Positions 37,274 to 46,806 of a stretch of 64,000 nucleotides of DNA are shown here, piece after piece. The notes under the pieces are model-generated. The model did no database searches. It was given only the letters and a program-made list of their open reading frames with translations, and was not told where the DNA came from. Both the position numbers and the translations under genes were made by a program. Source of the DNA: Bagarius yarrelli (taxonomy: Eukaryota > Chordata > Actinopteri > Siluriformes > Sisoridae). The stretch's first letter is position 1, and every line of letters starts with the position of its first letter. The stretch is from assembly GCA_005784505.1 (NCBI GenBank), contig VCAZ01000027.1, positions 2,770,765-2,834,764 of the forward strand. The letters run 5' to 3'.

Positions 37274-40200
37274 TAGGGTTAGGGTGTCTCCTTGTGGCTC
37301 CTTTAAAGTGTAATGAATAGACAGTTTTAACTCTATCTGGCAACACTGTAATTAACGTTTAATTACTGCGAAGAAAGAAAATGCTGAATAAAAACATATA
37401 CAGTGTTGTGTTTCTACTGGAGTCTACTGCAGGAGTCAAAGATAACGTTAAGTACTAAGTTTAAGTACTCCCTTTAATGAAATAGAAGTAATACCAATTT
37501 AATTAAATAATATTACTTAATTAGTTACTGTATGCTTTGATTTCCATATACTTAAGTGTAAGCACCTTATTGTCCAAGCTTAGTTAACCATTAACAACAA
37601 TTAGTAAGAGGATGACCGCTTATAGATCTTTCTATCCAAAAAAGGTTAACATAAGCATATTGTTATAACATCTGTCTTCATTTTTTTTGTCTAAATGGAC
37701 ACACAAAGCATTCTTTAAGTTTTCACACACGGTGTATCGGACTAATTTGGAGCTATAAATCACTGGGTTTGTTTTGCCCAGTTCCTGTTTACAGTCAATG
37801 GCAAAGAATCTGTTTTAAACTTTGCCACAAGGTTACTTTGACCTGAATGTGGCTCTTGCAGGTTTTCTATGTCTTTATAAATTATAATAAATGCATTGCT
37901 ATGTTCCTTTGAGACCAAAATCCTTCCAAAGTCCAGTCTGTATAGACTGGCAGATCAGCCTTTTTTAAATGATGAATAGTGGCATTTAAAGCTAGCTGAA
38001 AACCTCAGTTGCCCAGTCTGCTCTTTACAGTCTCCTAGCTGTTAATGGATTCGGTATACAGGTTGCTGGGCAGCATCTTCAAGTGTTTTTTCATATTTTA
38101 AATAAAATAATTTTACAGATCAAATAGTTTATGCCAAGAATTGTCACACAATGGTATAACTGAATCAGTAATTGTGAGTATTCTTAGTACAATCATGACA
38201 TCTGAACAGTCGGAAACATCTGAAAGTCTAATCCAAACATCCATGTTTCAGGATATAGCGTGGTCTGACTTCGGCTATCCAGACCGTAATGGTAGAGAAA
38301 GTACCCTCTGGGTTGGTACAAATGGTGCCAACACTACATGTCACCTGGACTCCTATGGATGCAATCTTGTCTTCCAAATTCAAGGCAGGTAATGGGACAG
38401 AACTTGAGCTTACAGTCCATTAACACTGCACACAAGTCATTTATTTTGACTTTTTGCTGCGTTACACTTACTGGACAAATCTTCAGAGCCAGCAAATATT
38501 TCACAACAGTCAGGTTTGATCTAGAAAAAGGGTTGAAATATGAGGGGAAAAGAAAACAGGATTTCAGATGAGGAATTTTTTTTTTATTTCAGAACTTTTG
38601 ATTGAAAAAGCCATCTGCTTTACAGAAGTCTGCTAAAAGGGCTGAGTTGTAAGAGGCTCTTAAACTGCATCACAGTATTTTATTACAAGGAACAATTGTA
38701 CAATTGTCTTATACAAAGAAAAAAGTATGAGTCTAGTATAAACTCTCGACAGTTGTTTGCTTTCCTGGAACACCACAAACACCATTATTGTATCTTAATA
38801 GATTTTTTTCTTTAGATTTTACAGAATGTAAAGAAAGAGTGTATCATGGATAATCTTAATCTGAGAATTAAGGCAATATATCATAAATAATGTACTGCAA
38901 TTAATGTCTCTGCTGCTTAAAGCAGAAAAAAAAATGTTTCTGCGACAGTGCTTAAAAGTAAAATTAATCATTTGCCATCATTAGTTGGAAGCTCTGGCAG
39001 TAAATGACTCATTGACAAGAAAAGGTTTGAGCAAAATAGACTAATTGGTTTAAGATGTTAGAAAAACGAAGAAGAAGCAATCTCAGAATATAGACCACAT
39101 TAAAGCTGAACCTAAATCTGGACCTACTCATCCAAACGGGACATGACCGGGTGATTTTGTCTAGTTCGGGTGAGTCTGTTTCTCCAGACGGAAAATGTTA
39201 TGCATATTTGTTTATTGTGCTGCCATTGATTTCTTTTGTCCCCTCTAGAAAACGCTGGCATCTCTTTCCTCCTGATGATACAGAATGTATGTACCCAACT
39301 CGCATACCGTATGAGGAGTCTAGCGTATTCAGCCAAGTCAACGTGATGCACCCTGACATGCGCCGATTCCCTGCTTTCCAAAGATCCAGGGCTCACGTCG
39401 TCACTCTGGAACCTGGCCAGGTAAAAAGAGGGTTGCTCTGGCATTTTTCGGAATTTAAGCATGAAATGGTGTCAATAATTAGGCAAAAAAAATCTATTGA
39501 AGATTTTTTCTCTCATTTTATTTGACTATTCATAGAACAAAAAACATCAGCTCCACAATATTTATTAAATATCTTGTTAAACACTATTCTAAGACTGTTT
39601 AACTGCTGCGTCCCGTTTCATTTATTTTTTTTTTCTAACATCCTCACCTGACTGACTGTTAAGTACTATAGTGAGTTCACGCTGCATGATTTTGGCCCTG
39701 ATTTTTTTAGTTTTTAGCCAACAGGTTTTGTGATCTCACCAAAGAATGCCTGAAAATTGAAGACAGAGCGCTCGTGCATGCCAGTCGCACAGTGTGAATG
39801 ATCCAAAACGCAAAATGGGGGAATATTTTGCTTAATATCTCGACCTGTCTATTATTTAAAATCCGGCAGTGTGAAATGTCCTGACTGAAAACCACACCGG
39901 CATTGACTTACAAGCCAATGAGAAAGCAAGATACCAGACAGCAGAAAGTTCGGGGAGAAGATATAGACCACAATATCAGTGAGCTTGGCTTCAGTTCCCA
40001 TCTATTTAAAAAAACGTTTTTTTTTTCTTTTTCGCCCTTTCGCTGCAAATCAGTGCGCATTTGTATCGCAAACTTCTTGCGAGCTGCTATTTGAATAATA
40101 TTTCCAGTCCCGCGTGAGAACACATGATCTTGCGTTATTTCCTTGTGATATCTCACATGTGTAGTTCGCTGAGCAGACAGAATTATTGCTGATTCTTCCT

Positions 40201-43200
40201 ATTGAAAATTTGTGATAGGGCTGTGCAATGTGGGAAAATATCTAATTGCTGGATAAAATATCTAATTTGATGGATATTGCGATTTGCGATTTAGTCTTCT
40301 TAATAGTGTGCAGCACACACTTTATAGCTCCCTCAATTTCTTGTAGTTTAGCAGATGCAATGTATCTTTCTACCAAATAGATCGATAAATTAATTGCATT
40401 TTAGTTAAAAAAAAAACCCCAAAATATATTAAATTATTCCAGCATTTATCATTTTTTAAAATATCCATTACACTAAATATATTTTCAGTTTTAGTGCAGG
40501 GGTTGGCAAGCTTTAACACTAAAAGAGTTATTCCAGCCAGTTACCTACAGAAAAAAACCATCGGGAGCCTTTTTGACATCTAAAATGAATAAAAACCTTT
40601 GTGTTTTTATTCATAAAATGAACAAACTACTGAACAATGTAAAGTATTTATTTTCAAAATAATAGCTAATTAAAATATTTATTTTAGATGGTTAATGTGA
40701 TGTTTACCACTGAACCTCTTCGCACAGCATCTCTACATCAGGTTGATAAGACGTCATCTTCATTTTCACACAGGATTGTAAGCTGTCAGCTGTGAGGGGT
40801 GAGCGATAGTGAATCGACAGGACTCCAAATATTTACTTATTCATGTTCATATAGGTGCTGGGATGGTATTCGATCTTTTCCCTGCCAGCGTGTGTCACAT
40901 ATCGGGGGTTGTGACAAATAAGTAAAGACATTTTAGTTTAGTGTTATAAGATTATCATAGTCTTCAAATTTAGACTTAAACAAGCTCAAGATATGTGATC
41001 TAGCTATAATATCAGTAGTTTAAAGTAGCACTAATATAGTGCACAGTAAAACTAAGATACGGTTCGGTCGTCCAGCTAAACCACAAATCTGTTGTTATAG
41101 TGTAATATTCCGCCTGAACTTTATTCCAATATTTAGCGTAAAGCTGTTGGATTGCAACGCGTCTGAAATATGCATGAGAGGAAATTTCATATCTCCTATC
41201 CAGCGCTTGGATAAAGTTTTTAAATCCCTTTTTTGTCACCGCATTGAAAGGCTCTATGTCTTTAGCGAGGTAGCAGGTTACGGCGTTAGTTATCTCCTAG
41301 TGTTTTTAATGTCTTTTTATATGCTGTAACATCCGAAAACAATTCCGAAATTGTACTTTCTTGCTTGCTACTAGACAGAGTTTCACAGTCAGCACTTTCA
41401 GATGACTTTTCAGCAACACACTCCTCAAACAGACGCCTGTGGTTCTTTTTCACTTTTGAAATTACCTTTTTTTATTCTGTCTATCACTTCAAAGTCAAAA
41501 TAATCTTAAATTACATTCTGTTTTTGAGGTATTAGTTGGCCAAATGATCCCTCTGACTAGGAAGAAACCAAAATCCCACTTCATCATTTTGTTTTCCTGT
41601 TTTTTAATGGTGGGTGTTACATGCACATGGCCAACATGTTGATTGGCTACACGAAGCTGTGCGCAGTTAATTGGCTGGTATGACTGTCACTCCCAGAGGG
41701 CAGTCCTGTATTTGTTCTGAGACTTAGCAGTCTTTTGCGATTAGCTTATTGCAGCATTTCGATTCGCAATTTGATTCCGATTAATCGTTTAGCCCTAGAG
41801 TGTAACCTCCTGTTGTCAAGCTGTGGTAAACACAGCAGCAACTAAGATAGTCATGCAGATCATTTAAAGAACAGTGATCAGACAACTTTTGCTGTGTGGA
41901 TTTTCTCGCCATGCTCTAACATAAACCCAAATCTTCCATGAGGAATTTCGTAAACATGACGGTCACATTGATGTGTGCAGTTTTGCTTTAATACCATTAC
42001 AGACTTTTATAGGAGCAGCAGATATTTGTGTCTTTTAAAGACAAGTTTTAACCAAGACTACTTGACTGACAATTTTCTACAAGAAGTAGTTTAACATTTA
42101 CATTTCTGGAATTTGGTGGATGCCCTTATTTAAAACGACTTATACTCCTCATTGTTTTCCAACTGAATTATTAAGTTAATAAGGGCCTTGCTCGGGGCCC
42201 AGCAATGGCTGCATGGTGGTGCTGAGAATTGAACCCGCAATCTTTTGATCAGCAGTCCAACATTACTGCACAGTGGAATTACCCCAGAGACTCAGTGGAT
42301 CAAGAGCTTGCTCAGGGACCTAAAAGTGGTAGCTTGGTGGCATTAGGTCCTAAAGTCCCAACTTTCTGATCGGTATTCTAGATCCTTAACCTGCAAGCCA
42401 GTACTCACCCCTGGGTTGCCTCGTCACATGACCACTATTATTCAGGGAAGTGAAAAGCTAGCTTTTGTGCATTCTTCCAAACACAGGAAGCCGTTTGCAT
42501 CTTTTCAAATTGATCCTGAAGGTACATCTCATACAAAGAAAAGGACTACATGCCCTCTTTCCCACAACCATCATTAGTTAGAAACACTCTTCACATCACA
42601 TACAGTTAACTGTTGATAAATTGTAATAGATAATGTAAACATACTTATTATCTACAGAGTGTTTAAGGTTTATTTAAACATTTATATTTTGTTTGTATTT
42701 GAAGAATTATTTGTGAACTTATGAACACACATTGGAGTGTCAAAAATGTCGAATTATTTGTACCGTTATTTTTTTATATTCCTTTTGTGAATTTGTATGA
42801 ATTTTTAACCCTAGAATGCTAAGTAGAAACATCATGTATTCATACAGCATTCATGTTACTTCAAATTGTATGTAAGCGTCCAATCCCGCCAGCCATAAAC
42901 ATTCTTTGCTCACTCAATTTAAAACATAAGATGAGATGGTGGCAGGGCAATTAGTAGCAGTGCAACATTGCTAGTGTATTCTCTGCGAGCCCTCACATGA
43001 TCAGCAGCATACTAATGAAAGGCCTGAGATGTACATTTCACACAGAGACATTCGCTGCTCACAAGTGCAAATACACACTACAAGCTAACAAACGGAGGAT
43101 ACCTGAATATTTGTGGTTCTTTGTGTTCAAACTTTAAGGCTTAAAAATCATAATCCTTTTGATATTTGTATACCGACACATGCATAAGCAAATTTTAACA

Positions 43201-44390
43201 AGGAACAGGAGAGACTTGTTCCTGCCAAGAGCTTCTTGAAGATAGAGCCAAAAGTTATGCAGTGTCTGCACAGTTGTTATCGAAGGATCAGTTTTTTTTT
43301 AGAAATGGAGCTGAGCAGACTAGACAGTTTGTGGTTATCAGAATGGAAAGTTTCCATCGGTTTACAGCAGCAGTTCATGAATAATGCAGGGTGCAAATAA
43401 AAAAAACCCTATAAAAGTATAAAGGAATCTTATTTCTGACTTACCGGTACTGTCATACTGACAAAGGCAATTAAGTAACCTGGGAACACAGGCAAAGGGC
43501 AGGACTAAAAACTAATATGCAGTTTGCATTAATGAATATAAATCATATAGTGTTGTGGAGCCATGTGGGAACAGTATGACAGACTGCAGCTGCCCACTAG
43601 TGGAAAGTAATATGTTGACATGCACTTCCTTTTAACATTCTGAGCCTGTTCAAACACACAAGTACGGAAACCTGCATGCTGATTGAGGGCACTAATCTGT
43701 AATGTTGAATTACTCGGCTTAGCTAAATCCCGACCTGTTGATTTGCAGACACTACACAAACCCATCTGAGTTTTAACCAGAAGTCCTATTTCTATTGAAT
43801 TAAACTTGTTTGTAGAAAATGATTATAAGCTTGACAATTTTACAGTTTTTTAAGAGGATACAGTCAGTTTAGTAATAACTGATGAAGATCGGGTTAAAAA
43901 GGGTCTTTGTGGTTAGTCCTTGCACTAAAAGTATAACAGAAATCTGTTTTGAATTAAAGATTTGACTTTTTCTTTCTATTTTAGGGCAAATCATGCCCCA
44001 ACTGCTTTCTAAGAATGCAGAACACGAAAGCTGGGAACAGTTCTCAGTTTTACAGGAGTCCTCCTTCGCATACGCTCTTCTGCACCTCACCGGTTTTTAA
44101 TTGGATTTATGTTCGAGGACTGCAGTGGCCATGTTAACAGCTCAATTCTATAGTTTTAGAAATTGCTCTTTGTCATAAGAAAACAGGGTTAGATGTACCA
44201 GCATAGAGCCCTGAATTCTACTCCACTAAACACCTTTATAATAATCTGACTAAATATAGAAGCTCTAACTAACAAGGGGGCACATGTCTTCCAGTGAAAG
44301 GGCACAGCATAAAAAACAAACAATATGATGCAAGCATATACTTGTATAACTGGTAGGGACTAACAGCTAATTTCCTACCTAAATTGTCAG

Positions 44391-44489
<99 letters not shown>

Positions 44490-46087
44490 CTTAAAAATAA
44501 ATGAGCCCATCTTGTTAACATTTTTTATTTCTGTTAGGTTCTTTTTGTCCCAAGACACTGGTGGCACTATGTGGAATCGGTAGACCCAGTAACAGTCAGT
44601 GTTAACTCATGGCTTGAGTTGGTAAGTTGATGTACCATCTGTTATAACAGTACAGCTAAAAAAAACCTGGCAGTATGCAAATAGTGTATTTAAAGTATTT
44701 AAAATTTATCATAGGTTATATTTGCTTAAAGCCTTTAAAAGTAGCCCTCGTTTTACTAATGAATATAGTAAAGCGTTTATTGCAAGAACATGGAAATCAT
44801 GAATGTCAGAGCTTTAGACTAGTTAGTATTCTCGATCAGAACTCTCAGGATTCCCTTTTATTGACATACTCACATTTTAAACAGGAGGTGGATGATGAAG
44901 CCCGAATAGAAGAAGCCCTGACCAAGACCATCGTCTGTGCTATAAAGTGTATACCAAGTTTGGATAACAAAGACGACTGGCTTAATCCCACTGAGGTACA
45001 CCCCCCACGACCATTCCCCCATTCGTGCACAACACACACTGTCGATGTGAGGAAAAAAAATCTTTTTGTCAAGCATAAAACATTAGGAGTCATGTTAAAT
45101 CCAGAAAATGTAATTCTAATTGATTTTAAGATTTTTTTTACTAAGCGAATCATTTAAATAAAAAGAATTAATTTGTTTAAAATCACCACCATGCAGAGGG
45201 CGTTCCAGTCCAGAACAATGTTTGTTTTAACTAGTGCTGTCCTTATCTCTCTGTACACATGACTGAAATAGAGGAATCTGCCTGTTGCACTGTCCCCAGG
45301 TTTAAACAATAACATGCAGATTCCTCAGTCACAGCTGTGTGTGTACAAAGTGATGGCAAAGCCAGGATCACTGACGCAGCTCATAACTGTATTATAATCT
45401 CCACAAAGCTCTATGTAAACTAAAGCTGTGAATTGGAAAGGGCCTCACGATACGATACATGGGTCATAATACAATAAGTCTGAATACAATATATTTACGA
45501 TATATTGCAATAAATATTCTAAATCATTGCAAGATTGCGTTGATCATTCCCTTCAGTTGTGTTTGTCTGCTGTTGTGTTAAAGGATGGGATCTCTACACA
45601 TGATGAAAACATGCAGTACTTGAATCTAGCAGTGAAAGCATACATGAATAAAAGGAGCTTACATTCTAAAGACCTGATCGAGCGTACACAGCAACCCAGT
45701 CCATCACCTCTAAAGCGAGACTCCAGTGGTCATTTAAAGACCCCTCCAACTGAGCCTGCCTCATTTTCATTGCCCTTTGGACCTCATCTCATTCCTGTCA
45801 CTTGTCATGCAGACTCATCTCAGAAACCCATACCGACCAACCCTAAAGAGGCTCTTGATTCAAAAGACAATACATTATTTCACACGCAAAGAACAACAAA
45901 GACCCTGCATGAAGACACACAAGGGAAAGAACAGAAAATCTGTGATTCTGGCATGGAAGAAGACAGAATTTGTGCTGCTACACGTGGTCAAATATCCACC
46001 AATGATGTGCTGGACTGCCTGCTACATCCTGATGTCATCAGTCTCGTTACAAAGCTAATGATAAACCGACAAAAAGAGCTTGAATAA
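33930..46087 (+). CDS. hspbap1: hspbap1, JmjC-domain HSPB1-associated protein 1, complete
   Basis: Seven coding exons join in phase: 33930-34110, 35218-35402, 38252-38388, 39249-39420, 44538-44621, 44885-44995 and 45584-46087. They total 1374 nt, 457 aa, against 488 aa in human. The start at 33930 ([11 protein letters not shown]) is the first ATG after the acceptors and aligns with the human KPFKPEKA block, so the fish N-terminus is shorter by about 20 residues. The cupin/JmjC core is intact: HLD (H153, D155, exon 3) and the distal His in PRHWWHY (H235, exon 5) form the 2-His-1-Asp iron site. [29 protein letters not shown] and FGPHLIPV are family blocks, and the conserved C-terminal DDLLDCL-like helix appears as [12 protein letters not shown]. 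Human HSPBAP1 (PASS1) binds HSP27 and modulates its protective function; the oxygenase substrate is not established. It is head-to-head with slc49a4 and convergent with slc15a2. Confidence 0.95.
35900..35976. repeat. (TA)n microsatellite, left flank of Tc1-like element
   Basis: An imperfect TA tract of about 77 bp that stops exactly where the Tc1-like element begins. It pairs with 37209-37269 on the other side. Confidence 0.9.
35977..37209 (+). mobile_element. Tc1-like DNA transposon, 5'-truncated
   Basis: The element lies in hspbap1 intron 2, in the same orientation, with TA tracts on both sides. Its 3' terminus is GTGTTCCCTTTATTTTTTTG then AGCAGTG, the terminal motif of an abundant fish Tc1-like family. 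The matching 5' terminus is not present: the element begins at GGAGTGGTTCTGCAGGTGG, so the first few hundred bases are lost. It carries the transposase frame 36086-37095. Confidence 0.85.
36086..37095 (+). pseudogene. Tc1-like (DD34E) transposase, broken by one frameshift
   Basis: The first frame, 36086-36583 (165 aa), begins MRRSLQPTQ and has a paired-type helix-turn-helix (residues about 8-45, [15 protein letters not shown]), a GRRR motif at 57-60 and the first catalytic Asp (D150 in LFTDKSRF). It stops at 36581. The second frame, open 36568-37095, continues in another phase through [10 protein letters not shown], the second Asp (QDNARPH) and the catalytic Glu ([10 protein letters not shown]), with exactly 34 residues between D and E. 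A one-base deletion near 36582 explains the break. Little else is damaged, so the copy is fairly young. It is not expected to make active transposase. Confidence 0.85.
37209..37269. repeat. (TA)n microsatellite followed by telomere-like repeats
   Basis: A TA tract of about 60 bp on the right side of the Tc1-like element, ending in GGGTTAGGGTTAGGGT (37270-37285). Confidence 0.9.
40216..41797 (-). mobile_element. hAT element relic with terminal inverted repeats
   Basis: The left end TAGGGCTGTGCAAT and right end GATTAATCGTTTAGCCCTA are short inverted repeats of fish hAT type, 1582 bp apart. Flanking 8-mers (ATTTGTGA and GAGTGTAA) are too diverged to be a clear target duplication. The interior holds a broken transposase on the minus strand. 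It is located in hspbap1 intron 4. Confidence 0.65.
41012..41480 (-). pseudogene. hAT (ZBED-like) transposase fragment
   Basis: The minus frame 41239-41012 reads [19 protein letters not shown], then [20 protein letters not shown] and [12 protein letters not shown]. This is the TTDxWxS/T...PY(x)SxTxHYI block of hAT/ZBED transposases. Upstream (41480-41240) a second broken frame has [14 protein letters not shown]. Stops and shifts separate the pieces; the zinc finger and C-terminal dimerisation region are not visible. Confidence 0.65.
42093..42415 (-). repeat. Two adjacent SINE copies (family 2)
   Basis: ACATTTACATTTCTGGAATT, GGGCCTTGCTCGGGGCCC and GAATTGAACCCGCAATCTTT form the first copy. 42295-42415 repeats the CTTGCTCAGGGACC to CCTTAACCTGCAAGCC part. 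They are in hspbap1 intron 4. Confidence 0.65.
43980..44140. other. Exon-like but unrecognised segment in hspbap1 intron 4
   Basis: A pyrimidine-rich CTTTCTATTTTAG precedes GGCAAATCATGCCCCAACTG, so the segment mimics an exon start. The plus frame stops early, and the base composition and wording look like a dispersed repeat rather than a gene. No function is proposed. Confidence 0.3.
44272..44390. repeat. Dispersed repeat, copy 2 (see 13600-13735)
   Basis: Shares ordered blocks (GGGGGCACA, CATAAAAAACAAACAATA, TGCAAG, CAGCTAATTTCCT) with 13600-13735. Confidence 0.5.
44393..44486. repeat. (TA)n microsatellite next to hspbap1 exon 5 acceptor
   Basis: A pure TA tract of about 94 bp ending 51 bp upstream of hspbap1 exon 5 (44538), so it abuts the branch point and pyrimidine tract interval. 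Confidence 0.95.
45252..45346 (+). other. Hairpin-forming segment in hspbap1 intron 6
   Basis: TGTACACATGACTG, GAGGAATCTGC and TGTT on the left pair with AACA, GCAGATTCCTC, CAGTC and GTGTGTAC on the right. The main stem has an uninterrupted 11-bp core, small bulges and a loop of about 25 nt, in pre-miRNA size range. I do not recognise a known miRNA family. Confidence 0.5.
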
Positions 46088-46130
46088 ATAAGTCAACTTT
46101 GTACTGTGTATTTACATTAAATACTGCGTT

Positions 46131-46136
46131 AATAAA
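46131..46136 (+). terminator. hspbap1 poly(A) signal AATAAA
   Basis: A canonical AATAAA lies 44 bp after the hspbap1 stop codon, giving a very short 3' UTR. Cleavage would fall at about 46150-46165, upstream of the convergent slc15a2 3' end. Confidence 0.7.
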
Positions 46137-46386
46137 GCTTTATTAATAATAATTTGTTTACAAAAAACAAGAACAAGGTTTGATTCACATTGTTACTGAT
46201 GCACTGACTGCTTTTACACAATATGTTAAATAACTTGGGCTGCCTAGTCACTAATATGTTTATATTAGTTTATGCAAAGTCCCACTAATCAATACAAGTT
46301 GAATTGGAGTTGAGTTTTCAGATTTATCCATCATTGCTTTATTGACCTGCACTTTTCTCGAACAGTCCAGCATCTGCTGTTAATAC

Positions 46387-46392
46387 TTTATT
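46387..46392 (-). terminator. Candidate slc15a2 poly(A) signal (AATAAA on minus)
   Basis: TTTATT on the plus strand is AATAAA on the minus strand, about 415 bp beyond the slc15a2 stop. A second copy is at 46338-46343. Either would end the transcript at about 46310-46375, leaving roughly 150-220 bp between the two convergent genes. Confidence 0.5.
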
Positions 46393-46806
46393 TCATAAAC
46401 TGTATATAAAAAAGGATTGTGCTTGTGGATCCAGAGCTAAAAAAACTCGCACAGAAAACTTTTTTAAGACAAAATTCTGCAATTTTAAGCAGAGAGCAGC
46501 CTAAAGACAGGATCATCATTTGAAACCTGGAGTGATGAGGCCCTGTGCTGCCCAACTTTTCATCTGTATACCCGTATTTAATATACTGGTAGCTCTGTCA
46601 TTGAAGCTGATTTGTAAAGAGTTCGCTTTATACCATGAATGAACATGAAAAATAACTCCAGAATTATGTGTATAATATACAACCGACAGATTTCAATTTC
46701 ATTTTCGATTCCTAAACCAAAATGCAATGAACAGCATTTTCTGACAAACATGATTTGTTTTTGATCTGATTTTGTGAAAATTATTCATCAGAAACAAGAA
46801 GTTCTG

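Noticed and set aside
43980..44100. Possible extra hspbap1 exon after a good acceptor
   Set aside because: Exon 4 and exon 5 join exactly in phase with full family alignment; the segment has an early stop and repeat-like wording.
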